From NCBI GenBank assembly GCA_030656145.1, contig JAUSOF010000081.1, forward strand, positions 29,661 through 93,660: a stretch of 64,000 nucleotides of DNA, given 5' to 3'. The DNA comes from Pseudomonas sp. (GTDB lineage: Bacteria; Pseudomonadota; Gammaproteobacteria; Pseudomonadales; Pseudomonadaceae). Positions 29,319-39,986 of this stretch are shown here, piece by piece (position 1 is the stretch's first letter; each line of letters starts with the position of its first letter). The notes below the pieces were generated by a model, which had not been told where the DNA came from, searched no databases, and worked only from the letters and a program-made list of their open reading frames with translations. A program made the position numbers and the translations under genes.

Positions 29319-30539
29319 TCACTCGGTCACCGGGTTCAGCCAGTCCGCCAGGCTGCCATCGAACAGCACAGCCTGCTCCTCGTAAAGCCGCTCCAATGCC
29401 TGACGCAGTGCCGGATACCAAGGCTCGTCCAGCTGCTCAGGCAATTGACTGAGTTGCGGTAACGGCCACGGGCTGCGCTTCAGCAGCTGCTGCAGGCTGT
29501 AGTGATCGAGATCACGACTCAATACCCACGCTCCCGCGCTAGTCGGCGCAACCAACTGCTGCTGCTCAAGAAAATCGAGCACCTCCTCCCACTCATGCTC
29601 AGGCAACTGCCAGCCCTGACGCTGAACATCGCGCAGCCGCACCTTCAGGCCTGACTGCTGCCGCGCATAAAACACCCGCAAGATCCCCATCACCACCAAC
29701 AACCGCGGCATGGCGCGCTTGCGCCACTGCGGCGACGAGCTGAGGTTGCACACCAGTTCGGCACCAAATAGCACTATTAACCAAGACAGGTAGATCCACA
29801 GAAGGAACAACGGCACCGTGGCGAAGGCGCCATAAATCAACTGATAACCCGGAAAGCGCTGCACATAAAAGCCGAACAATGCTTTCGCCACCTCAAACAG
29901 CACAGCAGTGAACAGCCCGCCCATCAGGGCATGCCACACAGGTACCCGCGCATTAGGCACCGTGGCATAGAGCAGAGTAAAAGCCGCCACACTGAACAGC
30001 AGCGGCGCAAAACCCAGCAAGGTTTTCGCGCCAATCAACGCATCAGGACCGGAAATAAGCGACAGCGAAGCTATATAGGTGCTGACCGCGAAACCGGTGC
30101 CCAGCAGGATCGGCCCCAGACTCAATATTGCCCAATACAGCAGAAAACTCGAGACACCCCGGCGCGGCTGACGTACCCGCCAGATGGTGTTGAAGGCTTT
30201 TTCTATGGTCACCAGCATCAGGAAGGCAGTAACCGCTAATACGCTCACACCGATCCAGGTCAGTTGACGGGCCTGCGCTGTAAAGTTACGCAGGTACTCC
30301 TGAACCATTTCACCGGCCGAAGGCACGAAATTACGGAAAATAAAGGTCTGGATTTGCTCACCCGTGCCCTGAAAAGCCGGCACGGCGGAGAGCATGGCAA
30401 AGGTCACGGTCATCATCGGCACCACCGCAAACAGGGTGGTGTAGGTCAGCGCCGCGGCATTGTTGGCACCACGATCAGCGAGAAAGCGCTGCAGCAGAAA
30501 ACGCCAGAATTCCAACCAGTTGTTCAAACGTTGACGCAT
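29319..30539 (-). CDS. YihY family inner-membrane protein (once called ribonuclease BN)
   Basis: 406 residues. About six transmembrane helices lie in residues 30-285, with the family segment [18 protein letters not shown] near the N-terminus. Residues of about 290-406 form an extra cytosolic winged-helix-like tail ([17 protein letters not shown]). The old name ribonuclease BN was a mistake for another E. coli gene; the true function of YihY proteins is not settled. Confidence 0.88.
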   Translation of the reverse strand: MRQRLNNWLEFWRFLLQRFLADRGANNAAALTYTTLFAVVPMMTVTFAMLSAVPAFQGTGEQIQTFIFRNFVPSAGEMVQEYLRNFTAQARQLTWIGVSVLAVTAFLMLVTIEKAFNTIWRVRQPRRGVSSFLLYWAILSLGPILLGTGFAVSTYIASLSLISGPDALIGAKTLLGFAPLLFSVAAFTLLYATVPNARVPVWHALMGGLFTAVLFEVAKALFGFYVQRFPGYQLIYGAFATVPLFLLWIYLSWLIVLFGAELVCNLSSSPQWRKRAMPRLLVVMGILRVFYARQQSGLKVRLRDVQRQGWQLPEHEWEEVLDFLEQQQLVAPTSAGAWVLSRDLDHYSLQQLLKRSPWPLPQLSQLPEQLDEPWYPALRQALERLYEEQAVLFDGSLADWLNPVTE

Positions 30540-30660
30540 GCCTTCTCCTTAGCGATTAACCAACTGGCCCCAATGCAGACCACAAACACTTCACCCTGTT
30601 CAGACTAGCGTGCCGACGCGGTTAGAATAGCCGCCACCTGACGCAAGATGCGACCTGCAC

Positions 30661-32016
<1,356 letters not shown>

Positions 32017-32040
32017 CTGCAGCGAGTCAGCGTGTTGCCC

Positions 32041-32168
32041 CCGTAGGATGGCGTTGAGCGGAGCGATACCCATCACAGCGACCTGCGGTCAATCAACAAC
32101 CTCAGCGGCTGTGCAACCAGTTGATAGGTATCGCTGCGCTGAAGCCTACGCGCCCCGCCACATCCTAC
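32041..32168. repeat. GTAGGATGG palindromic repeat, copy B
   Basis: Begins CCGTAGGATGGCG and ends CATCCTACA, with internal GCGATACCCATC facing TAGGTATCGC. It is followed to about 32255 by further short palindromes (GCACGGATATCCGTGC at 32227-32242). It lies between the convergent DUF2069 and hda genes. Confidence 0.7.
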
Positions 32169-32289
32169 AAAAGCCCTGCGACTGCCAGCCCGGATGGGTT
32201 AGCCGCATGCTGGCAGAGCCGCTAACCGCACGGATATCCGTGCGGCGTACTCCATCAAGCGCTGGCGGCAACGACCAAGCAATCGGCTG

Positions 32290-32994
32290 CTACCAACCCA
32301 GGATTTCTTTGAGAAAGGGAATAGTCAGCTTGCGCTGGGCCTGCAAGGAGGCCTGGTCCAGTCGTTCAAGCAACTCGAATAGCGCGCTCATGCTGCGCTC
32401 GCCCCGGGTCAGGATAAAACGTCCAACCTCATCACTGAGGTGCAGGCCGCGACGCGAAGCACGCAATTGCAGGGCGCGCAATTTGTCTTCATCGGACAAC
32501 GACTGCAGCTGGAAGACCAGTGCCAAGGTCAGGCGCGACTGAAGATCCGCCAGCTTGACTGGCAGCTCGCGCGGCGAACTGCTGGCTGCCAGAAGCAAAC
32601 GCCTGCCGCTATCGCGCAAGCGATTGAACAGATGAAACAACGCCTCTTCCCAATCACTAAGCCCGGCAACGGCATTCAGGTCATCCAGACAGACCAGTTC
32701 ATACTGTTCCAGGTTATCCAGCATGGTCGGGCCGAGTTCGACCAACTCCGCCAGCGGTAGATAAACTGCCGGCTCACCGTTCTGTTCGAAACGCAGACAG
32801 GCCGCCTGGAGCAGATGACTACGCCCCACCCCCGCACCACCCCACAGATAGATCAGGCTTTCTGCCCAGCCGGCCTCGGCCTCGCACAGACGCTCGACAT
32901 AGCCAAGCGCCGCGGCATTGGCGCCGGGATAGTAGTTGGCAAAGGTGGCGTCATCACGCAGACGCACGCCCAAGGGCAGTTGAATGGGTCTCAT
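32290..32994 (-). CDS. hda: DnaA regulatory inactivator Hda
   Basis: 234 residues. The N-terminal QLPLGV is a sliding-clamp binding motif, followed by an AAA+ domain with a Walker A-like GGAGVGRSH (Arg in place of Lys, as in E. coli Hda) and Walker B CLDDLNA. Hda with the DNA clamp makes DnaA hydrolyse ATP after initiation. It lacks the DNA-binding domain IV of DnaA. Its start overlaps the perM stop by 4 bases. Confidence 0.93.
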   Translation of the reverse strand: MRPIQLPLGVRLRDDATFANYYPGANAAALGYVERLCEAEAGWAESLIYLWGGAGVGRSHLLQAACLRFEQNGEPAVYLPLAELVELGPTMLDNLEQYELVCLDDLNAVAGLSDWEEALFHLFNRLRDSGRRLLLAASSSPRELPVKLADLQSRLTLALVFQLQSLSDEDKLRALQLRASRRGLHLSDEVGRFILTRGERSMSALFELLERLDQASLQAQRKLTIPFLKEILGW

Positions 32995-34082
32995 GCAGGG
33001 CTGATCGGCTCGTCAGAAGCGCTGGGGGGTTCCCCATAAAGATCCGAAAGTTTATATAAATCATGCGCATGACGCACTAAAACCATAATCACTGCCGCCA
33101 CTGGCAACGCCAGGAGCACGCCGGTGAAGCCAAATAGCTGGCCGCCAGCCATGATCGCGAAGATCACAGCCACAGGATGCAGGCCAATCCGGTCACCCAC
33201 CAGCCAGGGAGTCAGCAGCATTCCCTCGAGCATCTGCCCGACCGTGAAAACGGCGGCAATGGCCAGCAACGGGTAGACATCGCCGCCAAACTGAAACAGG
33301 CCGGCGGCCAATGCCGCGCTAATCCCAACCACCACTCCCAGGTAAGGCACGATGCTGGCCAGGCCCGCCAGCAAGCCGATCAGCAGCCCCAGTTCCAGGC
33401 CGATCAGCATCAGACCGAGGGCATACATCACTCCCAGCGCCAGCATCACCAGCAGCTGCCCGCGCAGGAAGGCGCCGAGTACGTCATGACATTCGCTGGT
33501 CAGTTTCACCACCAGGCCTTCGTGATGACGGGGCAATAAGACACGCAGTCGGGCGACCAGCAAATCCCAATCGCGCATCAGGTAGAAGCTGACCACCGGA
33601 ATCAGCAGCAAATTCACCAGCCAGGCCAACAGCGCCAAGCCCGAGGCCGTGGCCTTTGACAGGAGCATGCCAAGAATGTCGGTGGTTTGACCCAGGTGCT
33701 CGGAGAACGCGGCCTTGATCTGATCGAAACGCCAGAAACCGTCATTTAATCCCAGCTTGGCTTGCACCCAAGGCAACGCTTGATGCTGGGTCCAGTCGAG
33801 CATTTGCGGTGCAAGCTCATAGAGGCGCATCAGCTGCTTACCCAGCATTGGCACGAGCACTAGCAGCAAAACCGCGAGAATCAGGCTGAACAGGGCGAAG
33901 ACCACGATCACGCCCCAGGTGCGCGAAAGCTTCCAGCGCTCAAGCCGATCCACCAAAGGATCACCCAGGTAAGCCAGCAATACGCCGATCAGGAACGGCG
34001 AGAGAATCGGCTGCAGCAGATACAGCAGCCAACCGAGCAGGAGCAGCCCAGCTATCCATAGCCAGCGACGTGAATCAATCAT
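32991..34082 (-). CDS. AI-2E/PerM family membrane protein
   Basis: 363 residues from ATG 34082, chosen for the GAGG 7 bases upstream; an earlier in-frame ATG at 34112 has no site. About eight transmembrane helices, with the family pattern of paired helices at the N-terminus, a cytoplasmic or periplasmic segment of about 85-150, and a C-terminal bundle (about 205-340). Gene order with hda downstream is kept in Pseudomonas. Substrate unknown. Confidence 0.88.
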   Translation of the reverse strand: MIDSRRWLWIAGLLLLGWLLYLLQPILSPFLIGVLLAYLGDPLVDRLERWKLSRTWGVIVVFALFSLILAVLLLVLVPMLGKQLMRLYELAPQMLDWTQHQALPWVQAKLGLNDGFWRFDQIKAAFSEHLGQTTDILGMLLSKATASGLALLAWLVNLLLIPVVSFYLMRDWDLLVARLRVLLPRHHEGLVVKLTSECHDVLGAFLRGQLLVMLALGVMYALGLMLIGLELGLLIGLLAGLASIVPYLGVVVGISAALAAGLFQFGGDVYPLLAIAAVFTVGQMLEGMLLTPWLVGDRIGLHPVAVIFAIMAGGQLFGFTGVLLALPVAAVIMVLVRHAHDLYKLSDLYGEPPSASDEPISPA

Positions 34083-34208
34083 GCTCAATCCTCGATTGGT
34101 GCAACCGGGCACTCTGCAGGGCCGTGAGTAAACGTCTGGTAGAGCAACGTGAAATGGGGTGCCACGTGTGACCTATGCGGCCGTCAGTACTCGGCGACCC
34201 GCGGCAGT

Positions 34209-35252
34209 CTACCAGCGAAAACGCAGCACATCGTCGCGCTTTAATACCTGAGGCGCTGGCTCAGCGGTCGGCGGCTGCATCGACTGGCTGGCATCGACAG
34301 GCAGGGCTTCGACAGCCACTTCCTGTAAATGCATCAGCGCCAGCTGCGCGCGTAACTGTTCGGCATTGGCATTAACCTGATAGATCAGGCGATCACCCTC
34401 GACCTTGTGCAGCTGCGCAGCCAGCGGCTGGAGAATCCGCTGTAACTCGGCATAGCGCGCCAGATCGGTGCCCTGCACTTCCAGGGTCAGGTTGCGCGCA
34501 GCACCTGGGGCAACCACGTAACGCTGCGCCAGCCGCTCGCTCACCATTAACAGCACAGCATCGGCCAATATCGCCTGATCGGCACCCTGAGCCTTGCCTT
34601 GCTCACGCACATCGCCCAACCACAGGCGCCATTGGGCTTGCCACTCGCCGTTATCTTCACGCGCCTGCACGGCCAACAGGGCATCGGCGCCGTAGCGCTC
34701 GGAGCCACCACGCAGCGCCTCTGGCTCAACCGCGCCAAGGTTCTCGGGCGTCGCCAGCAACTGCTCGTTCAGGTCGGCAATCGGCAAGCGCAGCGGCAAA
34801 CCCCGGTGCTGGGCCGCCTGATGCAAGGCTGCGGCGCTGCTCTGACCATCGCCGACCAGGCTCGAACCGTCGTTGGCATCATTCAGCCACCAGAGCAGAA
34901 TCACTGGGCGATTGCCCCCCCACAGCGATAATCCGACCTGACGCAGGTTGCGGTCGGTACTGGCGGGATCAAAATCGACCAGCAAGCTACCCTCTTCATA
35001 ACCATATTGGCTGATTATCTGCTGCGGATCCTTGCGCAGCTCGGCCAGCGCCGGGCTCTTTGCCGCCTCGCGGTCGCCGGTCAGGCGCAGCACCAGGGTC
35101 TGCAGGGCTCGACTCAAGGCAGCATCACGGTCCGCCGGCTGCTGGCTGGCAACAGGCTCGCGAACCTGATAAAGATCGCTCACTGGCGCCGCCTCAATGG
35201 ACAGACTAAACAGTGGCAGACTGAGAAATAACAGACGAGCGATCAGGCGCAT
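34209..35252 (-). CDS. DUF2066 family protein
   Basis: 347 residues from ATG 35252. A signal peptide of about 21 residues (ending SIEA-A) suggests the periplasm. Apart from that it is soluble, with short repeats of Ala/Leu/Gln-rich helix, and has no catalytic motif I recognise. It lies upstream of the perM-hda pair and divergent from purM. Confidence 0.8.
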   Translation of the reverse strand: MRLIARLLFLSLPLFSLSIEAAPVSDLYQVREPVASQQPADRDAALSRALQTLVLRLTGDREAAKSPALAELRKDPQQIISQYGYEEGSLLVDFDPASTDRNLRQVGLSLWGGNRPVILLWWLNDANDGSSLVGDGQSSAAALHQAAQHRGLPLRLPIADLNEQLLATPENLGAVEPEALRGGSERYGADALLAVQAREDNGEWQAQWRLWLGDVREQGKAQGADQAILADAVLLMVSERLAQRYVVAPGAARNLTLEVQGTDLARYAELQRILQPLAAQLHKVEGDRLIYQVNANAEQLRAQLALMHLQEVAVEALPVDASQSMQPPTAEPAPQVLKRDDVLRFRW

Positions 35253-35451
35253 GAATGGGTTCTCGACAGACGGATGGCGGCGTACAGGCCGTAGCACAAG
35301 CGTTATACCTTAAACAGCCGCCTGCGACCCGGCAACCACCACACGCAGCGGGTGGCCGCTGCCCGGCAAGCCTGATAAAATCGCGCGCCTTCGCAGACCG
35401 ACCGCCGTAGCGCCGGTGCACATCCGACATTCCCCTTAAAGGCCTGGATCT

Positions 35452-36510
35452 ATGAGCAAGCAACCCTCCATCAGCTACAAGGACGCAGGTGTAGACATCG
35501 ACGCAGGCGAAGCCCTGGTCGAGCGCATCAAAAGCGTGGCCAAACGCACCGCGCGTCCGGAAGTCATGGGTGGCCTGGGCGGCTTCGGCGCCCTCTGCGA
35601 GATCCCGGCTGGCTACAAGCAACCCGTGCTGGTGTCCGGTACTGACGGTGTTGGTACCAAACTGCGCCTGGCACTGAACCTGAACCGGCACGACAGCATC
35701 GGCCAGGATCTGGTCGCCATGTGCGTCAACGACCTGGTGGTGTGTGGCGCCGAGCCGCTGTTCTTCCTCGATTACTACGCCACCGGCAAGCTCAACGTCG
35801 ACGTAGCTGCCACCGTGGTGACCGGCATTGGCGCTGGCTGTGAGCTGGCAGGTTGCTCGCTGGTCGGCGGCGAAACCGCTGAAATGCCGGGCATGTACGA
35901 AGGCGAAGACTACGACCTGGCCGGTTTTTGCGTCGGCGTGGTAGAAAAAGCCGACATCATCGACGGCTCCAAGGTTGCCAGCGGCGACGCCTTGATCGCT
36001 CTGCCGTCCTCCGGCCCGCACTCCAATGGCTACTCGCTGATCCGCAAGATCATCGAAGTCGCGGGTGCCGACATCGAAACCATCCAGCTCGACGGCACGC
36101 CGTTGACCGACCTGCTGATGGCGCCGACCCGTATCTACGTCAAACCACTGCTCAAGCTGATCAAGGAAACTGGCGCGGTCAAGGCCATGGCCCACATCAC
36201 CGGCGGAGGCCTGCTCGACAACATCCCGCGCGTACTGCCGGACGGTGCCCAGGCGGTGGTCGACGTGGCCAGCTGGACCCGTCCAGCGGTATTCGACTGG
36301 CTGCAGGAACAAGGCAACGTCGACGAAAACGAGATGCACCGCGTGCTGAACTGCGGCGTTGGCATGGTCATCTGCGTGGCCCAGGATCACGTCGAGCTGA
36401 CCCTCAAGACCCTGCGTGATGCCGGCGAGCAGCCATGGGTGATCGGCCAGATCGGCACAGCCGCCGAAGGTGCCGCCCAGGTCGTGCTGAACAACCTGAA
36501 ACAGCACTAA
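35452..36510 (+). CDS. purM: Phosphoribosylformylglycinamidine cyclo-ligase
   Basis: 352 residues. PurM closes FGAM to aminoimidazole ribotide in purine synthesis. The N-terminal [12 protein letters not shown] and the ATP-binding [10 protein letters not shown] / GTDGVGTKL segments are typical. It overlaps purN by one base (TAATG), giving a coupled purM-purN operon. Confidence 0.97.
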   Translation: MSKQPSISYKDAGVDIDAGEALVERIKSVAKRTARPEVMGGLGGFGALCEIPAGYKQPVLVSGTDGVGTKLRLALNLNRHDSIGQDLVAMCVNDLVVCGAEPLFFLDYYATGKLNVDVAATVVTGIGAGCELAGCSLVGGETAEMPGMYEGEDYDLAGFCVGVVEKADIIDGSKVASGDALIALPSSGPHSNGYSLIRKIIEVAGADIETIQLDGTPLTDLLMAPTRIYVKPLLKLIKETGAVKAMAHITGGGLLDNIPRVLPDGAQAVVDVASWTRPAVFDWLQEQGNVDENEMHRVLNCGVGMVICVAQDHVELTLKTLRDAGEQPWVIGQIGTAAEGAAQVVLNNLKQH

Positions 36511-37160
36511 TGTCGGCACAGTGCAATGTGGTGGTGCTGATCTCCGGCTCCGGCAGCAACCTGCAGGCGCTGATCGACAGCATCGCCCATGACGGCAATC
36601 CGGCGCGTATCAGTGCGGTGATTTCCAACCGCGCTGATGCCTATGGCCTGGAGCGCGCAAAACAGGCTGGCATCGCCACCGCAGTGCTCGACCACAAGCA
36701 GTTCGAAGGCCGCGAGGCCTTCGATGCCGCGCTGGTCGAGGCCATCGACGCCTTCGAACCGCAACTGGTGGTACTGGCCGGTTTCATGCGCATCCTCAGC
36801 AGCGATTTCGTCCGCCACTACGCCGGCCGCCTGCTGAATATCCACCCCTCGTTGCTGCCCAAATACAAGGGCCTGCATACCCACCAGCGAGCACTCGAAG
36901 CAGGCGACAGCGAGCATGGCTGCAGCGTGCATTTTGTTACCGAGGAACTCGATGGCGGCCCTCTGGTCGTACAAGCTGTGATCCCGGTACGCTCGAACGA
37001 CACGCTGGATAGCCTGGCGCAACAGGTACACCGGCAGGAACACCTGATCTACCCAATGGCCGTGCGCTGGTTCGCCGAAGGTCGCTTGCGTCTCGATGCA
37101 CAAGGCGCAATGCTGGATGGCCAGCCGCTGCCGAGCGCTGGCCACCTGATCCGCGCTTAG
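36510..37160 (+). CDS. purN: Phosphoribosylglycinamide formyltransferase
   Basis: 216 residues. PurN transfers the formyl group of 10-formyl-THF to GAR. The N-terminal GSGSNLQALID binds phosphate; the catalytic stretch NIHPSLLPKYKG carries Asn and His, with Asp in the EELDGGPLV region. The ATG sits in the purM stop. Confidence 0.96.
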   Translation: MSAQCNVVVLISGSGSNLQALIDSIAHDGNPARISAVISNRADAYGLERAKQAGIATAVLDHKQFEGREAFDAALVEAIDAFEPQLVVLAGFMRILSSDFVRHYAGRLLNIHPSLLPKYKGLHTHQRALEAGDSEHGCSVHFVTEELDGGPLVVQAVIPVRSNDTLDSLAQQVHRQEHLIYPMAVRWFAEGRLRLDAQGAMLDGQPLPSAGHLIRA

Positions 37161-37348
37161 GGGCCAGCACTACTCTGCTGCGCTACTGCCCTCTCCTCTT
37201 GATGGAGGCATGCATTTTTGCCGCTCTTACTTGTTAAATAGCTAGCTATTCGCCTCGCAAGACCAAAAACTGACTCGAACCGAATTGTCGGACTGCGGAC
37301 GCTCCCTCACTGCAAACGCTCAGGTCCGACAAGCACCCAGGAGATACC

Positions 37349-38065
37349 ATGCGTCGCGCCATACTGCTCGCCCTCGCCTTATTCAGCTTGCCGGCCCTGG
37401 CCAGCGAGCTGAAGCCATTCTCCGCCAGCTACACCGCCGACTGGAAACAACTGCCGGTCAGCGGCACTGCGCAACGCAGCCTGCAGGCTCTGGATAACGA
37501 GCGCTGGCAGCTCAACTTCGAAGCCTCCATGCTGGTCGCCGGCCTTAGCGAACAAAGCACCTTCCGCCTCGACAACAATGTCTTTTTGCCACTGACCTAT
37601 CGCTTCGAGCGCAGCGGCCTGGGCAAAGGTAAGAAAATCAAGCACGACTTCGACTGGGCCGGCAAACAAGTGACCGGCACCGACCGCGGCGACCCTGTGA
37701 GTTTCCCACTGAATCGCGGCGTGCAGGACAAGTCGACCTATCAATTGGTGCTGCAACATGACGTTGCTGCCGGCAAGCAAAGCATGAGCTACCAGGTGAT
37801 CGACGGCGACGAAATCGAAACCTACGACTTCCGCGTGCTCGGCGAAGAAGTCGTGCGCACCAAAGCCGGTCAGATCGACGCGATCAAGGTCGAGCGCGTG
37901 CGTGACCCGACGCAAAGCAGCCGTAAAACCGTGCTCTGGTTCGCCAAGGACTGGGACTTCCTGCTGGTACGCCTGCATCAGGTTGAAACCGACGGCAAGG
38001 AATACCAGATCATGCTTAAAGACGGCACAGTCGACGGCAAGTCGGTTGAAGGTCGCCGTGACTGA
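37349..38065 (+). CDS. DUF3108 family periplasmic protein
   Basis: 238 residues. Signal peptide of about 19 residues ending ALA-S, then an all-beta domain with many alternating strands (FSASYTADWKQLPVSGTAQ). DUF3108 proteins are exported and resemble outer-membrane or lipid-handling beta proteins, but the role is unknown. It has an upstream SD (CAGGAGAT) and its own terminator. Confidence 0.85.
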   Translation: MRRAILLALALFSLPALASELKPFSASYTADWKQLPVSGTAQRSLQALDNERWQLNFEASMLVAGLSEQSTFRLDNNVFLPLTYRFERSGLGKGKKIKHDFDWAGKQVTGTDRGDPVSFPLNRGVQDKSTYQLVLQHDVAAGKQSMSYQVIDGDEIETYDFRVLGEEVVRTKAGQIDAIKVERVRDPTQSSRKTVLWFAKDWDFLLVRLHQVETDGKEYQIMLKDGTVDGKSVEGRRD

Positions 38066-38080
38066 ACGAGCGCCAGGTAC

Positions 38081-38112
38081 AAAAAACCGAGCCAGTGGCT
38101 CGGTTTTTTTTG
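38081..38112 (+). terminator. Terminator after the DUF3108 gene
   Basis: AAAACCGAGCCA and TGGCTCGGTTTT pair around a two-base loop, with eight T residues. It lies 16 bases past the stop. Confidence 0.9.
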
Positions 38113-38150
38113 CTATGTACCCGTTATGTGTGGATGGGCTCTACGGCTCT

Positions 38151-38221
38151 TGTGGGAGCGGATTTATCCGCAAAATCTAAGCGGCGCAGCAAAAGCTTCG
38201 CGGCTGAAGCCGCTCCTACAA
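38151..38221. repeat. REP pair (BIME-like)
   Basis: TGTGGGAGCGGATTTATCCGC faces GCGGCTGAAGCCGCTCCTACA, two REP units in opposite orientation separated by about 25 bases. This is a common pseudomonad intergenic repeat. It lies between the convergent DUF3108 and DUF2058 genes. Confidence 0.8.
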
Positions 38222-38271
38222 AAGGTCGGCGGAGCACCCGGCTTGCTGCGCAGACTACGGCACCACGGCCC

Positions 38272-38811
38272 TTACCACATCAGATCATCCGGCACCTGAT
38301 AGGCGGCATACGGATCATCGGCATCCGGGGCCTCGGTCGGGGTATTGAGCATGATCACGCGCTGCGGGTCGCGCTCCTGAATCTTCAGCGCCGCCTCACG
38401 CGGGATCACTTCATAACCACCGCCACTGCGCACGATGGCCAGCGAACCACTGCTGAGCTTGTCGCGCATCAGCGTGTTGACCGACAGGCGCTTGACCTTC
38501 TTGTCGTCAACGAAATTGTAATAGTCCTCGGTGGTCAGCTTGGGCAACCGAGACGCGTCGATCAGCTGCCTGATCTGCGCCACACGGGCCTTCTGCTCGG
38601 CCTTTTCCTGCTGCTGGCGATTGAGCTCCTGATCGCGCGCGACTTTCTCGGCCATGGCCTGCTGGGCGGCGAGCTTTTGCGAGTCGTCCTTCTCAACCTG
38701 ACCCTTGTGCTCCATGCGCTGCTGCTTCTGTTTTTCCTTGCTGACCTGCTTGGCCTGCTTTTCGTTGACCAGCCCGGCTTTGAGCAACTGATCGCGTAGT
38801 GAGATCGCCAT
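38272..38811 (-). CDS. DUF2058 family protein (YaiL-like)
   Basis: 179 residues from ATG 38811. A highly charged N-terminal helix (about 5-105) rich in Lys, Gln and Glu is followed by a compact C-terminal domain (LTTEDYYNFVDDKKVKRLSVN). The family is of unknown function and occurs near mazG and relA here as in P. aeruginosa. Confidence 0.88.
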   Translation of the reverse strand: MAISLRDQLLKAGLVNEKQAKQVSKEKQKQQRMEHKGQVEKDDSQKLAAQQAMAEKVARDQELNRQQQEKAEQKARVAQIRQLIDASRLPKLTTEDYYNFVDDKKVKRLSVNTLMRDKLSSGSLAIVRSGGGYEVIPREAALKIQERDPQRVIMLNTPTEAPDADDPYAAYQVPDDLMW

Positions 38812-38899
38812 AACGTACCTATCTACCCAACAAACGATAAATGTAGGGCGGGGCTGACCACTTGGGCACACCCCACCAAAATCCCTGCATCACAGCTCG

Positions 38900-39730
38900 C
38901 TAGTCGGCCAGCTGCTGCTTTTCCAGCTTCTTGGCCTCACCCCAGAGCGCGTCCAATTCATCCAGGTCGCAATCTTCCATGGCCCGGCCCGCTTCGCGCA
39001 ATGCCTGTTCGATAAAACGAAAGCGCTGCTCGAACTTGGCATTGGCCGCACGCAGGGCCGACTCCGGGTCGACCTTTAGATGGCGAGCGAGATTGGTCAC
39101 CACAAACAACAGGTCGCCGACTTCCTCGGCAATTGCCCGCGGATCATTCTCGCTCATGGCCTCGAGCACTTCATCCAGCTCTTCACGCACCTTGTCCACC
39201 ACCGGCAAGGCTTCTGGCCAGTCGAACCCAACCTGGGCGGCGCGCTTCTGTAATTTGACCGCACGACTCAGGGCCGGCAAGGCGTTGGGCACATCGTCGA
39301 GCAACGACAACTGCTCGGGCGCGGCAGCCTTCTCGGCGCGCTCCTCGGCCTTGAGCTCTTCCCAGCGCTGTTTGACTGCCGCTTCTTCGAGCCTGGCGGT
39401 ATCCGGCGCGCCATACAAATCACCATCGACGAATACATGGGGATGGCGCCGAATCAGCTTGCGGGTGATGCCGTCGACTACCTCGGCAAACTCGAAACGC
39501 CCCTCTTCCCGCGCCAGCTGGCTGTAATACACCACCTGGAACAGCAAATCGCCCAACTCCCCCGGCAGGTGCTCGAAGTCGCCACGCTCGATGGCGTCGG
39601 CCACCTCGTAAGCCTCTTCGAGGGTGTGGGGCACGATGCTCGCGTAGGACTGTTTCAAGTCCCACGGGCAGCCATGCTGCGGGTCACGCAGCCGGGCCAT
39701 CAGGTGCAGCAGGTCGTCGAGTTGGTACAT
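38900..39730 (-). CDS. mazG: Nucleoside triphosphate pyrophosphohydrolase MazG
   Basis: 276 residues, two MazG domains. The metal-binding EExxE motifs are seen near residues 33-38 (LEEAYEVADA) and again in the second half (REELDEVLEA). MazG cuts NTPs to NMPs and in E. coli lowers ppGpp. It is downstream of relA on the same strand, 256 bases away, separated by repeat DNA and a large hairpin. Confidence 0.94.
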   Translation of the reverse strand: MYQLDDLLHLMARLRDPQHGCPWDLKQSYASIVPHTLEEAYEVADAIERGDFEHLPGELGDLLFQVVYYSQLAREEGRFEFAEVVDGITRKLIRRHPHVFVDGDLYGAPDTARLEEAAVKQRWEELKAEERAEKAAAPEQLSLLDDVPNALPALSRAVKLQKRAAQVGFDWPEALPVVDKVREELDEVLEAMSENDPRAIAEEVGDLLFVVTNLARHLKVDPESALRAANAKFEQRFRFIEQALREAGRAMEDCDLDELDALWGEAKKLEKQQLAD

Positions 39731-39760
39731 GGCAAGTTCCGGTCAGTGCGTATTGCGAAT

Positions 39761-39833
39761 CGTAGGATGGGTTAGCGGCGCGGGGAACAAATTCCGCAAC
39801 CATGATAAAAACAACGCGCCGCGTAACCCATCG
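39761..39833. repeat. GTAGGATGG palindromic repeat, copy C
   Basis: CGTAGGATGGGTTAGCGGCGCG faces CGCGCCGCGTAACCCATCG, leaving a loop of about 35 bases. It is a shorter relative of copies A and B and lies in the relA-mazG gap. Confidence 0.75.
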
Positions 39834-39900
39834 AACCAACGCAGCGCCCTATGCCTATAACAGTCAATGCTGAGCGTCGCGAGCGAATAGCTGGCTAGGC

Positions 39901-39960
39901 GAAGGCCTACCGAAAAAGCGAAGTTGGCTCTAGCCAATGAGCATTTTTCGGTAGGCCTTC
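39901..39960. repeat. 60-base near-perfect hairpin after relA
   Basis: GAAGGCCTACCGAAAAA pairs without mismatch with TTTTTCGGTAGGCCTTC (17 base pairs), and the loop has its own stem TTGGCT-ct-AGCCAA. It begins 27 bases past the relA stop. No T run follows on the minus strand, so it may be a repeat element or an mRNA-stabilising end and not a classic terminator. Confidence 0.7.
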
Positions 39961-39986
39961 AACAACGCCAGATAGAGCGCAGCAGC

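Noticed and set aside
35206..36519. 437-codon open frame opposite purM
   Set aside because: Antisense shadow; purM is unmistakable and the frame has no recognisable domain.
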